Source of the DNA: CAYVTM01 sp964454645 | GTDB lineage: Bacteria > Bacteroidota > Bacteroidia > Sphingobacteriales > Sphingobacteriaceae | Assembly (NCBI GenBank): GCA_964454645.1 | Contig: CAYVTM010000007.1 | Location: 1 to 64,000 of the forward strand | Direction: 5' to 3' | DNA length: 64,000 bases | In this document: positions 33,322-43,700 of the stretch, in pieces | How the letters are laid out: every line of letters begins with the position of its first letter | How positions within the stretch are numbered: the first letter of the stretch is position 1 | Translations under genes and position numbers: made by a program | The notes under the pieces: model-generated | What the model was told of the DNA's origin: nothing | Seen by the model: only the letters and a program-made list of their open reading frames with translations | Databases searched by the model: none

Positions 33322-36300
33322 ATGTCAACTTCAGGTAATTCCAATTATTCCTTACTCATACATAAGCTTGATGAGTTTATACGCAAATACTATAAGAATT
33401 TGTGTATAAGGGGACTTATCTATTCCTTTGCTATACTTATTGCCTCTTTCATCTTTATTAATGTTATCGAATATTTCTTTTACCTGAGCAGCGCTGTCCG
33501 GGCACTGCTCTTTTATTCCTTTCTTATTATTAACGGACTGTATCTATACAAAAATTTAATTCGTCATGTATTAAGCTATTACAGACTGGGTAAAATAATT
33601 AACCATACGCAGGCAGCTGAAATAATAGGCGAACATTTCAGCGATATTCAGGATAAGCTCATCAACACCTTGCAGTTGCATAAACTTGCAGGAGAGAACA
33701 AAGATTTAAGTACCCTGATACAAGCCAGCATCGATCAGAAGATAGAGCAGCTTCGACCGATATCTTTTACGGGCGCCATCGATCTCAAAAAAAATAAAAA
33801 ATATGTTAAATATGCGGCAATACCTTTGTCTGCCTTTTTACTTATCTTAATTATTTCACCTTCCATTATTACTGAAGGAAGTGAAAGGCTTTTACATTAC
33901 AATCATTATTACGAACGTCCGGCACCTTTTCAATTTACCTTGATGAAGGAAGAATTAGAAGTGATGCAGGGTGATGATCTGGATTTGGCAGTAAAACTAA
34001 AAGGAGAGGAAATACCACAAGATATCTATCTGCTTGTAGATGATACCCGTCATAAATTAGAGAAGAGATCGTTGCTTGAATTTCTGTATAGCTTTAAAAA
34101 CTTACAGAAGAGTTTTACACTTCGCTTATATGCTTCCGGATTTTATTCAAAGCCTTATGAAATAAGTGTATTACCTAAACCTTCGGTAGTACGTTTCGAT
34201 GTTGAGCTGGATTATCCCGCTTATCTTGGAAAAAAGAAAGAGCATATTTCAAATACCGGCGATTTACATATTCCCCAGGGAACAAATGTAAAATGGATAT
34301 TCAATGCCGAGAATACCGATCGTTTGGATATACGTTTCAATGAAGTTATGGAACAGGCAGAACAAAAGTCGAATCGTTTTTATTTTTCGAAACGCGTATT
34401 AAAAAATGCACAATACAGTTTGCGTCCGCATAATGCTTTAAGTGGCTCTAAAGATTCTATCATTTACAGCATACAAATCATTCCCGATTTATATCCTGAG
34501 ATAGAAGTTAATAGTAAGATTGATTCCCTGAGCAGTAAAACTTTATATTTCATGGGAGATATCAAAGACGATTATGGTTTCAAACAATTGAACTTTAATT
34601 ACACTAAACTTACTGAGGGGGTAAAGTCCGAATTGGTAAGTACAAATATTCCGATTGCGAAATCAAAAAATAGGGATCGCTTTTTTTATTACTGGGATTT
34701 ATCGGGCATTGATATTAAAGCCGGAGATCAGATAGAGTATTATTTTGAAATATGGGATAATGACGGAGTGAACGGCTCGAAATCGGCGCGCACGGTAATG
34801 CAAACTTATAAAGCCCCCAGTGTAGAAGATATTGCAAAGAAAACGGAAGATAATAATAAGAGTTTAAAAGATAAGATGTCCGAAAGTATTAAACAATCGG
34901 AAGCGATACAACGTGAAGCCAAAAAACTAAATGAGCAATTGCTCAATAAGAAGAGTTTAAGTTTCGATGAGAAGAAAAAGATTAAAGAGCTTCTCGAGAA
35001 ACAAAAAGAACTTGAAAAAACTATCGAAGAAATTCGGAATCAAAATGAGCAGAACAATCGCGAGGAGCAGGAGTTTAAAAATATGGACGCGCAATTGTTG
35101 GAAAAGAAAAAACAGTTGGAGGACTTATTCGAAAATGTGTTGGACGAAAAAACCAAAGAGATGATTCGTCAATTGGAAAAGATGATGGAGCAGAACAATA
35201 AGGAGATGACGCAGGAACAACTAAAGCAAATGCAGATGGATAATAAACAATTGGAGAAAGAAATGGATCGTATGCTGGAATTGTTTAAACAGTTGGAATT
35301 TGAGCAGAAGTTGAACGAGAGTATGGATAAACTGGAAGAGTTGGCGAAGAAGCAGGAAGAGCTTGCCAAGGAAAGTCTGAATAAGGATGCCGATCATGAA
35401 GAGTTGGCGAAGAAACAGGAAGAGTTGAACAAGGAGATGGAAGAGATAAAAAAAGATATGCAGGATCTGGAAAAGAAAAATGAAGAATTAGAAAATTCGC
35501 AATCATTTGAAAACCCTGAGCAGGAGATGAATAAGATATCTGAGGAAATGAAAAAAAGTTCCGAAGAGTTGAATAAAAACAAGAAAAAATCTGCATCGGA
35601 TATGCAGAAGAGTGCATCGGAGAATATGAAAGAAGTGCTGAAAAAAATGAAAGAGATGCAAATGATGGGAGAAGCGGAGGAGCTTGCTTTCAATATGAAA
35701 GCATTGAGGGATATTCTTGAAAACCTGCTGAAAATTTCTTTCGATCAGGAGAAAACGATGGAATCCCTGAAACGTACAAGTATCAATGATCCGAATTATT
35801 TAACGCTTACACAAAAGCAAAAAAGCTTAAAAGACGATTTAAAAATGGTTGAAGACAGCTTGTTTGCATTGAGCAAAAAAGTAAGTCAGATCGAATCTTT
35901 TGTCAACAAAGAAATAGCCGCCATCAATCTTAACGCAGAAAAAAGCATCGAGCATTTGGCCGATCGCCGGACGGGTGAGGCTACTATGCGTCAGCAATAT
36001 GTGATGACTTCCGTAAATAATTTAGCGGTAATGTTGAGTGAAGTTCTGCAACAAATGCAGGAAGAGATGATGGAGCAAAAACAAGGAGGAAAACCGGGCC
36101 AGCAGAAAGGGAAAAAGAAAGGACAAAAACCGGGACAAAGTATTGCGAAGATGCAGGAAGAATTGAACAAGCAGATGCAGCAAATGAAAAACGGTATGAA
36201 GCCCGGAGAGAAGCCGGGTAGAGGGCAGATGAGCGAGCAGATGGCACGTATGGCTGCACAACAGCAAGCGATCCGAAATGCTTTGCAGGAATTGGAAAAA

Positions 36301-36648
36301 GAGATGGGAAAAGGCGGAAACGCGAAAGAGCTGAATCAGTTGAAAAAGGAAATGGAAAAAACAGAAACCGATTTATATAATAAAAACATCACACAGGAAA
36401 CACTCAATCGTCAAAAAGAAATTATGACACGTTTGTTAGAGGCGGAGAATGCTTTGCGTGAACGTGAATACGATAATAAACGCGAAGCCGAATCGGGTAA
36501 AGAACATTCCATTAATTACAATATTCTTTTTGAAGAATATCAAAAAACGAAAATGAAAGAGCTGGAATTGTACAAAACATTACCACCTACCCTAAAACCC
36601 TATTACAAAGAGAAAGTAGGGAAATATTTCGACGGACTAAAAAATTAA
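33322..36648 (+). CDS. DUF4175 membrane protein with long coiled coil
   Basis: 1108 residues. Two N-terminal membrane helices (about 30-50 and 56-75) and a third near 160-180 precede a periplasmic Ig-like region (about 190-500) typical of Bacteroidota DUF4175 proteins. About 500 residues of Glu/Lys/Gln-rich coiled coil follow (roughly 505-1060), with a Gly/Lys/Pro-rich insert near 920-950 (GGKPGQQKGKKKGQKPG). The function is not established. The size and charge suggest an envelope-spanning structural or tethering role. It is monocistronic, 260 nt from the MRJP-like gene, with only a weak TAAATTTA -7-like box at 33301. Confidence 0.82.
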   Translation: MSTSGNSNYSLLIHKLDEFIRKYYKNLCIRGLIYSFAILIASFIFINVIEYFFYLSSAVRALLFYSFLIINGLYLYKNLIRHVLSYYRLGKIINHTQAAEIIGEHFSDIQDKLINTLQLHKLAGENKDLSTLIQASIDQKIEQLRPISFTGAIDLKKNKKYVKYAAIPLSAFLLILIISPSIITEGSERLLHYNHYYERPAPFQFTLMKEELEVMQGDDLDLAVKLKGEEIPQDIYLLVDDTRHKLEKRSLLEFLYSFKNLQKSFTLRLYASGFYSKPYEISVLPKPSVVRFDVELDYPAYLGKKKEHISNTGDLHIPQGTNVKWIFNAENTDRLDIRFNEVMEQAEQKSNRFYFSKRVLKNAQYSLRPHNALSGSKDSIIYSIQIIPDLYPEIEVNSKIDSLSSKTLYFMGDIKDDYGFKQLNFNYTKLTEGVKSELVSTNIPIAKSKNRDRFFYYWDLSGIDIKAGDQIEYYFEIWDNDGVNGSKSARTVMQTYKAPSVEDIAKKTEDNNKSLKDKMSESIKQSEAIQREAKKLNEQLLNKKSLSFDEKKKIKELLEKQKELEKTIEEIRNQNEQNNREEQEFKNMDAQLLEKKKQLEDLFENVLDEKTKEMIRQLEKMMEQNNKEMTQEQLKQMQMDNKQLEKEMDRMLELFKQLEFEQKLNESMDKLEELAKKQEELAKESLNKDADHEELAKKQEELNKEMEEIKKDMQDLEKKNEELENSQSFENPEQEMNKISEEMKKSSEELNKNKKKSASDMQKSASENMKEVLKKMKEMQMMGEAEELAFNMKALRDILENLLKISFDQEKTMESLKRTSINDPNYLTLTQKQKSLKDDLKMVEDSLFALSKKVSQIESFVNKEIAAINLNAEKSIEHLADRRTGEATMRQQYVMTSVNNLAVMLSEVLQQMQEEMMEQKQGGKPGQQKGKKKGQKPGQSIAKMQEELNKQMQQMKNGMKPGEKPGRGQMSEQMARMAAQQQAIRNALQELEKEMGKGGNAKELNQLKKEMEKTETDLYNKNITQETLNRQKEIMTRLLEAENALREREYDNKREAESGKEHSINYNILFEEYQKTKMKELELYKTLPPTLKPYYKEKVGKYFDGLKN

Positions 36649-36736
36649 GCTTGTTTTTGAGCCTGTGATTTTTATCTGTGTATTCTAGGGATTAAGTAAA
36701 TTTAATTGGGGTATGCAGGATTATATATTCATCTAC

Positions 36737-37264
36737 TCAATCGGCTGCTACGAGAATAGACTTTAAATTTCTTCCATAACCATCATAATCCAAACCATAG
36801 CCCACCACAAAATCGGAAGGGATCTCAAAGCCAATATAATCAGGATTTACAGGATATTTCAATGCATCAGGCTTTAACAATAGGCTCGCAACTTTTATCG
36901 AGTGTGGTTTTAATTTTTGTAAATGCCCGATCAGAAAATTCAATGTTAAACCACTGTCGATAATATCTTCTATGATAAGCAGGGAGTGGCCTTCTACAGA
37001 TCCCTGAATATCGAGCGCTAACTCGATCTTTCCCGAAGAGCTTAGTCCTTCGTAGGATTTTATTTTTACAAAATTAATCCGGGAGTCGTTTTGTATTTCT
37101 CTTGTTAAATCGGATGTAAACATAAAAGCTCCGTTGAGTACCGAAAGAAAATGTATGGTTTCGTTAGCGTAATCAAGTTCAATATCGGCAGCCATTTCTT
37201 TAATGCGTTGCTGAATACGTTCGTAGGATATAAATTCTTTAAAGGGTTTTCCGTTAACAATCAT
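36737..37264 (-). CDS. hpt: Hypoxanthine phosphoribosyltransferase
   Basis: 175 residues. It is a purine-salvage enzyme making IMP/GMP from hypoxanthine/guanine and PRPP. The PRPP loop LLIIEDIIDSGLTLN holds the acidic pair E99-D100 and D103. Also seen are SVLNGAFMFTSDL, VKIKSYEGLSSSGK (flexible loop) and the base-binding C-terminal IGFEIPSDFVVGYGLDYDGYGRN. It is divergent from the M16 peptidase gene across 79 nt. Confidence 0.95.
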   Translation of the reverse strand: MIVNGKPFKEFISYERIQQRIKEMAADIELDYANETIHFLSVLNGAFMFTSDLTREIQNDSRINFVKIKSYEGLSSSGKIELALDIQGSVEGHSLLIIEDIIDSGLTLNFLIGHLQKLKPHSIKVASLLLKPDALKYPVNPDYIGFEIPSDFVVGYGLDYDGYGRNLKSILVAAD

Positions 37265-37329
37265 TGGTTTTGGACTTAATCAGCAACGAATCTACTAAAT
37301 TTATGATCTCATCGGATTGATTAAAACCG

Positions 37330-37337
37330 TATTTTTG
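37330..37337 (+). promoter_or_regulatory. -7 promoter element of the M16 peptidase operon
   Basis: TATTTTTG matches TAnnTTTG and ends 6 nt before the ATG at 37344, implying a leaderless mRNA and excluding the upstream start at 37317. Confidence 0.55.
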
Positions 37338-37343
37338 CATTTC

Positions 37344-38576
37344 ATGGATTATACGATTAAAACACTGGATAACGGCATACGGATTGTTCATAAAGAGAAT
37401 CCGCATTCGAATATTGCACATTGCTGTTTTGTAATAGATACCGGTTCCCGTGATGAAGCGGCAGGTAAAGAAGGGCTCGCGCATTTTATCGAACACCTGT
37501 TATTTAAAGGGACCGAGAAGCGAAATACCTATCATCTGCTCAATCGGATGGAATTGGTTGGAGGGGATCTGAATGCTTATACTACCAAAGAACAGATCTG
37601 TATTCACAGCTCTTTTCTGGTACCGCATTTGGATCGTGCTGTTGAATTGCTCACCGATATTATGTTTCATTCGGTATTTCCCGAAAACGAAATCGAGAAA
37701 GAAAAAAGTGTAATTATCGATGAGATCGATTCTTACCAGGATATTCCCGAAGAAGCTATCCAGGATGATTTTGAAGGAATATTATTTGCGGGCCATTCGC
37801 TTGGAAATAATATTTTGGGAACCCCGCGATCGGTATTGGCATTAACAAAAAATGATATACTTCGATTTATTAGGGAAAATTACAGAACCGATCAGATTGT
37901 ATTGGCGGTTTATGGAAATATCCCGCAAAAAAAAGTAATGCATACTGCCGCAAAATATTTATCGGATATACCCGCTAATAAAGAAGCCAATCATAGAGTA
38001 ATGCCCAATACTTATTTCCCGCAGCAGATAGAGCTAAAAAAGAATATTAATCAATCTCATGCGATCATAGGAAACCGTGCTTATGATTTAAAGCACCCTT
38101 ACAAGACAGCGATGTTGTTATTAACTAATTATTTAGCCGGCCCTGGAATGAGCTCGCGGTTAAATATGGAGATCAGGGAAAAATATGGAATCTGCTATTC
38201 CATCGATTCGAGTTATATTCCGCTGACCGATACCGGTATTTTTAATATTTATATGGGTACCGATCCCGGGAAGATGGACCGTTGTTTAAAACTGGTGCAT
38301 AAAGAATTGAAGCGCTTGCGTGAACAAAAGCTCAGCACATTGGCATTGCACCAGGCGAAACAAAAATTTATCGGGCAGGTATCTTTAGCCGAAGAAAATA
38401 AATTAGCGGTAATTATATCCATCGCTAAAAGTATTTTAGATCATGGTGTTTCGGATTCTCTGGAAGAGGTTTATGCAAAAATAAATGCAGTAAATGCCGA
38501 TGAGATTTTGGAAATTTGTAATGAAATTTTTGATACGAAAAATTTGAGTAACTTAATTTTTAATCCTAAGAAATAA
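37344..38576 (+). CDS. M16 family zinc peptidase
   Basis: 410 residues. It has the inverted zinc motif HxxEH (H47, E50, H51 in AHFIEHLLFKGT) with a distal acidic ligand near EIEKEKSVIIDEI. It resembles the processing-peptidase/PqqL subgroup (second half GPGMSSRLNMEIREKYGICYS). It is predicted cytoplasmic, with no signal peptide from this start. It begins a four-gene operon: its TAA overlaps the ATG of the O-methyltransferase by one base. Confidence 0.92.
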   Translation: MDYTIKTLDNGIRIVHKENPHSNIAHCCFVIDTGSRDEAAGKEGLAHFIEHLLFKGTEKRNTYHLLNRMELVGGDLNAYTTKEQICIHSSFLVPHLDRAVELLTDIMFHSVFPENEIEKEKSVIIDEIDSYQDIPEEAIQDDFEGILFAGHSLGNNILGTPRSVLALTKNDILRFIRENYRTDQIVLAVYGNIPQKKVMHTAAKYLSDIPANKEANHRVMPNTYFPQQIELKKNINQSHAIIGNRAYDLKHPYKTAMLLLTNYLAGPGMSSRLNMEIREKYGICYSIDSSYIPLTDTGIFNIYMGTDPGKMDRCLKLVHKELKRLREQKLSTLALHQAKQKFIGQVSLAEENKLAVIISIAKSILDHGVSDSLEEVYAKINAVNADEILEICNEIFDTKNLSNLIFNPKK

Positions 38577-39217
38577 TGGAATTTTTAGAAGCTTCTTTAG
38601 CAGAGTATATTCTTAAACATACCGATGCAGAACCGGAACTGTTAAAAGAACTTAACCGTGAAACAAATCTGAAAGTGCTCATGCCGCGAATGATATCGGG
38701 ACATTTTCAGGGAAGAGTGTTGAGCATGTTGAGTAAAATGATACAAGCACAACATATTCTCGAAATAGGTACTTATACCGGCTATTCGGCACTGTGTCTG
38801 GCGGAAGGGCTGAAACCCGGCGGAACCTTAATTACCCTGGATATTAATGCCGAATTGGAAGATATGGTCCGTTCTTATTTTAACCGTTCGGCATATAAAA
38901 ATCAAATCGATTATCGTTTAGGTAATGCGCTGGATCTTATTCCGGCTATTGATCAAACATTTGATATTGTATTTATCGATGCCGATAAAGAAAACTATGC
39001 AAAATATTACGATTTGGTTTTTGACAAGGTAAATTCCGGCGGATACATTATTGCCGACAATGTACTTTGGAGCGGAAAAGTAATTGCTCAATCGGAAAAG
39101 AAAGATAAAGACACTCAATCGATTTTAGATTTCAATGCAAAAGTTCAGTCGGATTCCCGTGTTGAGAATGTTCTGTTCCCGATACGTGACGGCTTGTTAA
39201 TTGCACGTAAGAAATAA
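38576..39217 (+). CDS. SAM-dependent O-methyltransferase (catechol-OMT-like)
   Basis: 213 residues. It belongs to the class I, metal-dependent O-methyltransferase family. Motif I is ILEIGTYTGYSALCLAEGL, metal-binding residues lie in DIVFIDADKENYAKYYD and the ADNVLWSGKV segment is conserved. In other bacteria relatives methylate catechols, caffeoyl groups or tRNA (TrmR), so the substrate is open. It is coupled to the M16 gene by overlapping stop and start codons. Confidence 0.9.
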   Translation: MEFLEASLAEYILKHTDAEPELLKELNRETNLKVLMPRMISGHFQGRVLSMLSKMIQAQHILEIGTYTGYSALCLAEGLKPGGTLITLDINAELEDMVRSYFNRSAYKNQIDYRLGNALDLIPAIDQTFDIVFIDADKENYAKYYDLVFDKVNSGGYIIADNVLWSGKVIAQSEKKDKDTQSILDFNAKVQSDSRVENVLFPIRDGLLIARKK

Positions 39218-39224
39218 AAAATAA

Positions 39225-39923
39225 ATGCGGGTATATTTTTTGACAGGCTTAATTCTGCTTAGCAATATATGTTTACAGGCTCAGTCGAAAAGTCCTGCGG
39301 CTATAAATTATATTGAAAGCTATAAAGTGCTTGCCATTCGCGAAATGGAATTAAAGGGTATCCCTGCAAGTATTACACTGGCACAAGCCATACACGAATC
39401 GGCAGCAGGTACAAGCCAACTGGCTGTACAGGCAAACAATCATTTCGGAGTGAAGTGCGCCTCGAATTGGACGGGTAAAAAATATTACAGGAATAATAAT
39501 CCCCGCAATAATTGTTTCCGGAATTATGAAAGCGTTGAGGATGCCTATAAGGATCGTTCACGTTTTCTTTCAACAAATAAAAAATATAAATTCTTGTTTC
39601 AATATAAAACCTGGGAATATCAAAAATGGGCTTACGGGTTGCAACGTTCGGGCTATGCAGCAAGTAATAGCTATGCAAATCACTTACTGAGCATTATTAA
39701 TCTATATGATTTGCATCAGTACGACCGGAAAGATAGCAGCTATATAAAACCTGGCAAGATTACCGATGGAGTACATGAGCCCGAAATTCATAAAGTGAAA
39801 AGCGGAGAATCTTTGTACATTATAGCAAAGCGATATCGAACGGATGTAGCAACGATCAAACAAAATAATAATTTAAAAAGTAATTTAATTAAACCCGGAC
39901 AAAAGCTTATAATCGAGAAATGA
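39225..39923 (+). CDS. Secreted glucosaminidase with LysM domain (copy 1)
   Basis: 232 residues. A signal peptide (1-19, ending ICLQAQS) is followed by a mannosyl-glycoprotein endo-beta-N-acetylglucosaminidase domain (about 30-165), with likely catalytic Glu58 in TLAQAIHESAAGTSQLA and NNHFGVKC. A C-terminal LysM (about 188-232, VKSGESLYIIAKRYRTD) binds peptidoglycan. It should cleave cell-wall glycan during growth or division. Its stop overlaps the next gene's start (ATGA). Confidence 0.93.
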   Translation: MRVYFLTGLILLSNICLQAQSKSPAAINYIESYKVLAIREMELKGIPASITLAQAIHESAAGTSQLAVQANNHFGVKCASNWTGKKYYRNNNPRNNCFRNYESVEDAYKDRSRFLSTNKKYKFLFQYKTWEYQKWAYGLQRSGYAASNSYANHLLSIINLYDLHQYDRKDSSYIKPGKITDGVHEPEIHKVKSGESLYIIAKRYRTDVATIKQNNNLKSNLIKPGQKLIIEK

Positions 39924-40642
39924 TAAAAAAAATTCTACTCTTAGCTCTTCTACTCATTTATGTACATGACTTAAAAGCAGATGAAACCGAAGCTTATATT
40001 AAAAAGTATCGAAAAATTGCTGTTAAGGAAATGAAACAATACGGAATACCTGCCAGCATTACGTTGGCGCAAGGCATTTTAGAATCGGGAAATGGTAAGA
40101 GCAGGTTGGCTGTGAAAGGAAAAAATCATTTCGGAATAAAATGTACGAGCGATTGGACGGGTAGAAAAATACGGGAGGATGATGATAAAAAAAACGAATG
40201 TTTCCGACGCTATCGTAAAGCAGAACATTCTTACCGCGATCATTCCGAATTTATTGCTAAACGCGATCGTTATAAGTTTCTGTTCGATTACGATAAGCAG
40301 GATTACAAAGCATGGGCAAACGGACTAAAGAAAGCCGGTTATGCGACAAATCCCAATTACCCTCAGCTGTTGATTCGTTTGATTGAGCGTTATGATTTGG
40401 ATGATTATGATAAAAAAGGAGCCAAACGAAAGATAAGAGAACAAGATCGATCAAAGGAAAAGAACACTGACCGTAAAAGCACTTCTTCTAACGAATACAC
40501 GTATCATGAAGTAAAAAAAGGAGATACGCTGTATTCTATTTCTAAAAAATATAATGTAAGTGTTGATACGATCAAATCGATGAATAATAAACGCGGGAAT
40601 GAAATAAGTGTAGGTGAGAAATTAAAGGTAAGGAAGAAGTAG
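39920..40642 (+). CDS. Secreted glucosaminidase with LysM domain (copy 2)
   Basis: 240 residues, same architecture as its upstream neighbour: signal peptide (1-20, ending HDLKA), glucosaminidase domain with Glu55 in TLAQGILESGNGKSRLA and KNHFGIKC, a Lys/Arg/Ser-rich linker (about 170-192), and a C-terminal LysM (VKKGDTLYSISKKYNVSVD). It is an old tandem duplication: the domain order is identical but the sequences have diverged widely. It ends the M16-OMT-glucosaminidase operon. Confidence 0.93.
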   Translation: MIKKILLLALLLIYVHDLKADETEAYIKKYRKIAVKEMKQYGIPASITLAQGILESGNGKSRLAVKGKNHFGIKCTSDWTGRKIREDDDKKNECFRRYRKAEHSYRDHSEFIAKRDRYKFLFDYDKQDYKAWANGLKKAGYATNPNYPQLLIRLIERYDLDDYDKKGAKRKIREQDRSKEKNTDRKSTSSNEYTYHEVKKGDTLYSISKKYNVSVDTIKSMNNKRGNEISVGEKLKVRKK

Positions 40643-40720
40643 CTATTATTTATACAAAGATTTCCCTTCCATATATTCTATATAAACAGCCGGATATTAA
40701 ACAGATGTTTTGAAACAGGA

Positions 40721-40751
40721 TTTGTTATCTTATTGTGATTGAGTATATTTA
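40721..40751 (+). promoter_or_regulatory. Promoter of the three-gene T9SS cargo locus
   Basis: TTTG at 40721-40724 and TATATTTA at 40744-40751 are 19 bp apart, matching the Bacteroidota promoter except for the last base of the -7 box. Predicted transcription start is near 40757, leaving a leader of about 34 nt. No terminator was seen between the three downstream genes. Confidence 0.62.
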
Positions 40752-40790
40752 CGTTCAACGAACTAATACTCAAACTAAATTAATAACACA

Positions 40791-43700
40791 ATGAAAACAA
40801 CAAGAGCGTTTATTGCAGGCGTTCTGCTATGCATTGCAACCGCAAATGAAGTATCGGCACAATGGTTCGATTTAATGAACGACCGGGCAAAAAGCTATCA
40901 GGAAATTACAAACGAAATTGACGAGTTTCTGATGAATAATCCCGGCCTGGATACCGTTAAAGGCAGCGGATATAAGGATTATATGCGTTGGAAAAGTTTC
41001 TGGTCGACGAGAAATGTTGCCGGTTCAAGTTTTGTGTATGGGAATAAAATGATGGAGGAGCATATCCAGCTTCTGAATCAATCGAGCTCGGGAGGAAGCT
41101 CAAACCCGAATGTACCGTCTTCAAACTGGGAAGCCTGGGGGCCGTTTAATACTCCGCCGGGAGGGAAAAGCAGGGGTGTAGGTAGAGTGAATGCGCTTTA
41201 TATAGACCCGCTAAGTAAAATACCTATGCTTGCCGGCAGCAATACCGGAGGCCTGTTCTATTTCGACCTTGCGAGCCAAAGCTGGAAAGCTTCCGATTTG
41301 GGAAACAGCGGTGCTATTTTTGGTATCAGCGATATTGCGGTTAATCCCAACAATCCGCAGGAAGTTTTGATTGCTTTAGGGAACGATGGAAATATTACTT
41401 ATGGATTTGGAATCTTAAAATCTACCGATGCCGGAAAAACTTTTACCCGGACCTCCCTGAGCAGTGACCCCTACTCGGAATGGGGCTTGAAAGTAAATAA
41501 GATTAAATATCATCCCTTGATTTCGGGTTTTATCATCGCTGTTACCAACGATCAGTTTGATGAAAGCATGGTATTCAGAAGTTTGGATAATGGCGAAACC
41601 TGGACAGAACAATTTACGGCTCCTCATTATCCGGGAGAAACCTATCAGAATAGCCTGAATGATATTGATTTTCATCCGACTAATCCGGATATAATTATTG
41701 TAAGCAGCAAGGACATCTTTAAGTCAACGGATGGGGGAGATAGTTTTAGTGTGATTCCCGGAATGGAAGATATGAGAAAATCGGAGTTTATACAAGTATA
41801 CGAACCGTGGATGTTAGATCCAGGGTTTAATGGGGGGAGTAATGGATTATTTTTGGGTACAAATAATCCGAATAATGGACATTGGGAACAATACCCTTCT
41901 CCGCTTGTATCTGATAATGCATGGATTCAGGCAACCGTTAATGGAAATAACGTTGCAGCGGTAATCCCTAAAAAAAATCAGACACCACCGCAATTATCTA
42001 ATCTTGAATTTTTGCATCTTTTTGATATTATACACTTGTCTACAGTAACATGCAGCTATCGTTTGACTTTAGATGCTACGATTCCAAAAGGAACTCGATT
42101 GAAGATATCCGTAAAGGAATTTGAGAAACCGGGAGCAGTTTTAAAAACATTCTATATTGGAGAGTTTATGAATGTTGACTTTAGTGGCACCATTCAGGAG
42201 GATATCATTCTATCAGATATTAATGCAAATACACATAAAGTAATAATAGAAGCTGAGTCGAATGAGAATTATAATGAAACGGATATGCTTGTTATCGACA
42301 ATTATCGTTTGCAATTGTATAGAGAACCTGTAAAAGCTATTCATCATAAAGTAGTAATAGACAAGTGGAATCCTGATATCTATCACATAGCTGCAATAAC
42401 TGTTGAACAAATAAACGAGATGGTATCCGGGGGTGTCTATCTGTTAGATTACGATGTTGTCAACGATCAGTGGACGAGTATGCTTCATGTAGACAATAAC
42501 AAGTTTATAAATACCAAATTCGAGTTTGAGCAATCACAAGTGAATCAAGATATTTTTTATTTAGGTGGGATTCGATTTTATCGTGTTAATCTGAACATTC
42601 CATCTTATGAAGAAATTGGTTCGGGCATGCATGACGATGTGCGTGAATTGCATGTACTTCCCGATTCAGATGAAGATTTAGTCTTTGTCGGTCACGATGG
42701 GGGGATCAGTAGTATAAGCGGAGCCGATCATCTGCCTGCGAACCAGCTTAATGGTAACCATAGTTACAATCAGGGTTTAGACATTACCCAGTTTTACGGC
42801 ATAGGGGTAAGCGAAACGGTACCGGGGATGGTTGCCGGGGGAACCCAGGATCTGTCGGTTCTGGTATTGAAGGATGGTAGCTGGCGAAATACTTCCGAGG
42901 GTGATGGCGGAGACTGCATCATTGATTATACGAACGCGAATAAGATATATTCCGGTAGCAACGGGGACTTTACGAAATCGACAGACGGAGGGTTCAACTG
43001 GTCAAAGTCTACTTTCCCAAAGTCAGGTTATGAATGCTGGTCAGTGATGCATCCAACGAACTCCTCCATGTTATTTACTTTTCATAGTCAGGGGAGTGCT
43101 ACCAATCCGGCGGGATTATACCGTACTCAAAATTCTGCTGTAACCTGGGAGCAGGTCAGCCCGAGAACAGGATCCCAGTTAGCTATATCGCATTCCAGCC
43201 CCGATGTCATGTATATTGCCGATGCATCTCATGTTTATAAAACAACCAAAGCTACAAGCCCGCAGAATATAGTGAACCAGGTTTCCGAATGGGCGGATAT
43301 AACTAACGGTTTCCCGACCCTGGGAGGAAACATCGGTATCGCTACCTTAGCGGTAGATCCCGATGATGAAACCATTGCTTATGCCGGTCTTTACGGCTTT
43401 GATGAAAATCATCGTGTGTATAAGACTACGAACGGAGGGCTGACCTGGCTTAATTATTCGTCCGGTTTGCCAAAGTTCCCCGTGAATAAAATAGTGGTGC
43501 TCATGGGAGACCTGGATGAAGAGTTTGCCGGTACAGATGTGGGAGTATATTATCGTAATAAAAACATGAGCTCCTGGGAGCTTTTCAGTTCAGGGCTGCC
43601 CTTAACCATTATTACCGATCTGGAGGTTGATTATACACAGGGTAAATTATTTGCCGGGACATTCGGACGCGGATTGTGGGTAACCGATATCCCCTGCCCC

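Noticed and set aside
35169..36267. Several long antisense open frames (Ser/Phe- or Leu-rich) opposite the DUF4175 coiled coil
   Set aside because: They mirror the Glu/Lys/Gln-rich codons of the real gene (GAA/AAG/GAG read as Ser, Phe, Leu on the other strand) and have no start context or recognisable domain.
37317..37343. Upstream extension of the M16 peptidase (MIKTVFLHF)
   Set aside because: The -7 promoter box TATTTTTG overlaps this stretch, so transcription starts downstream of it.
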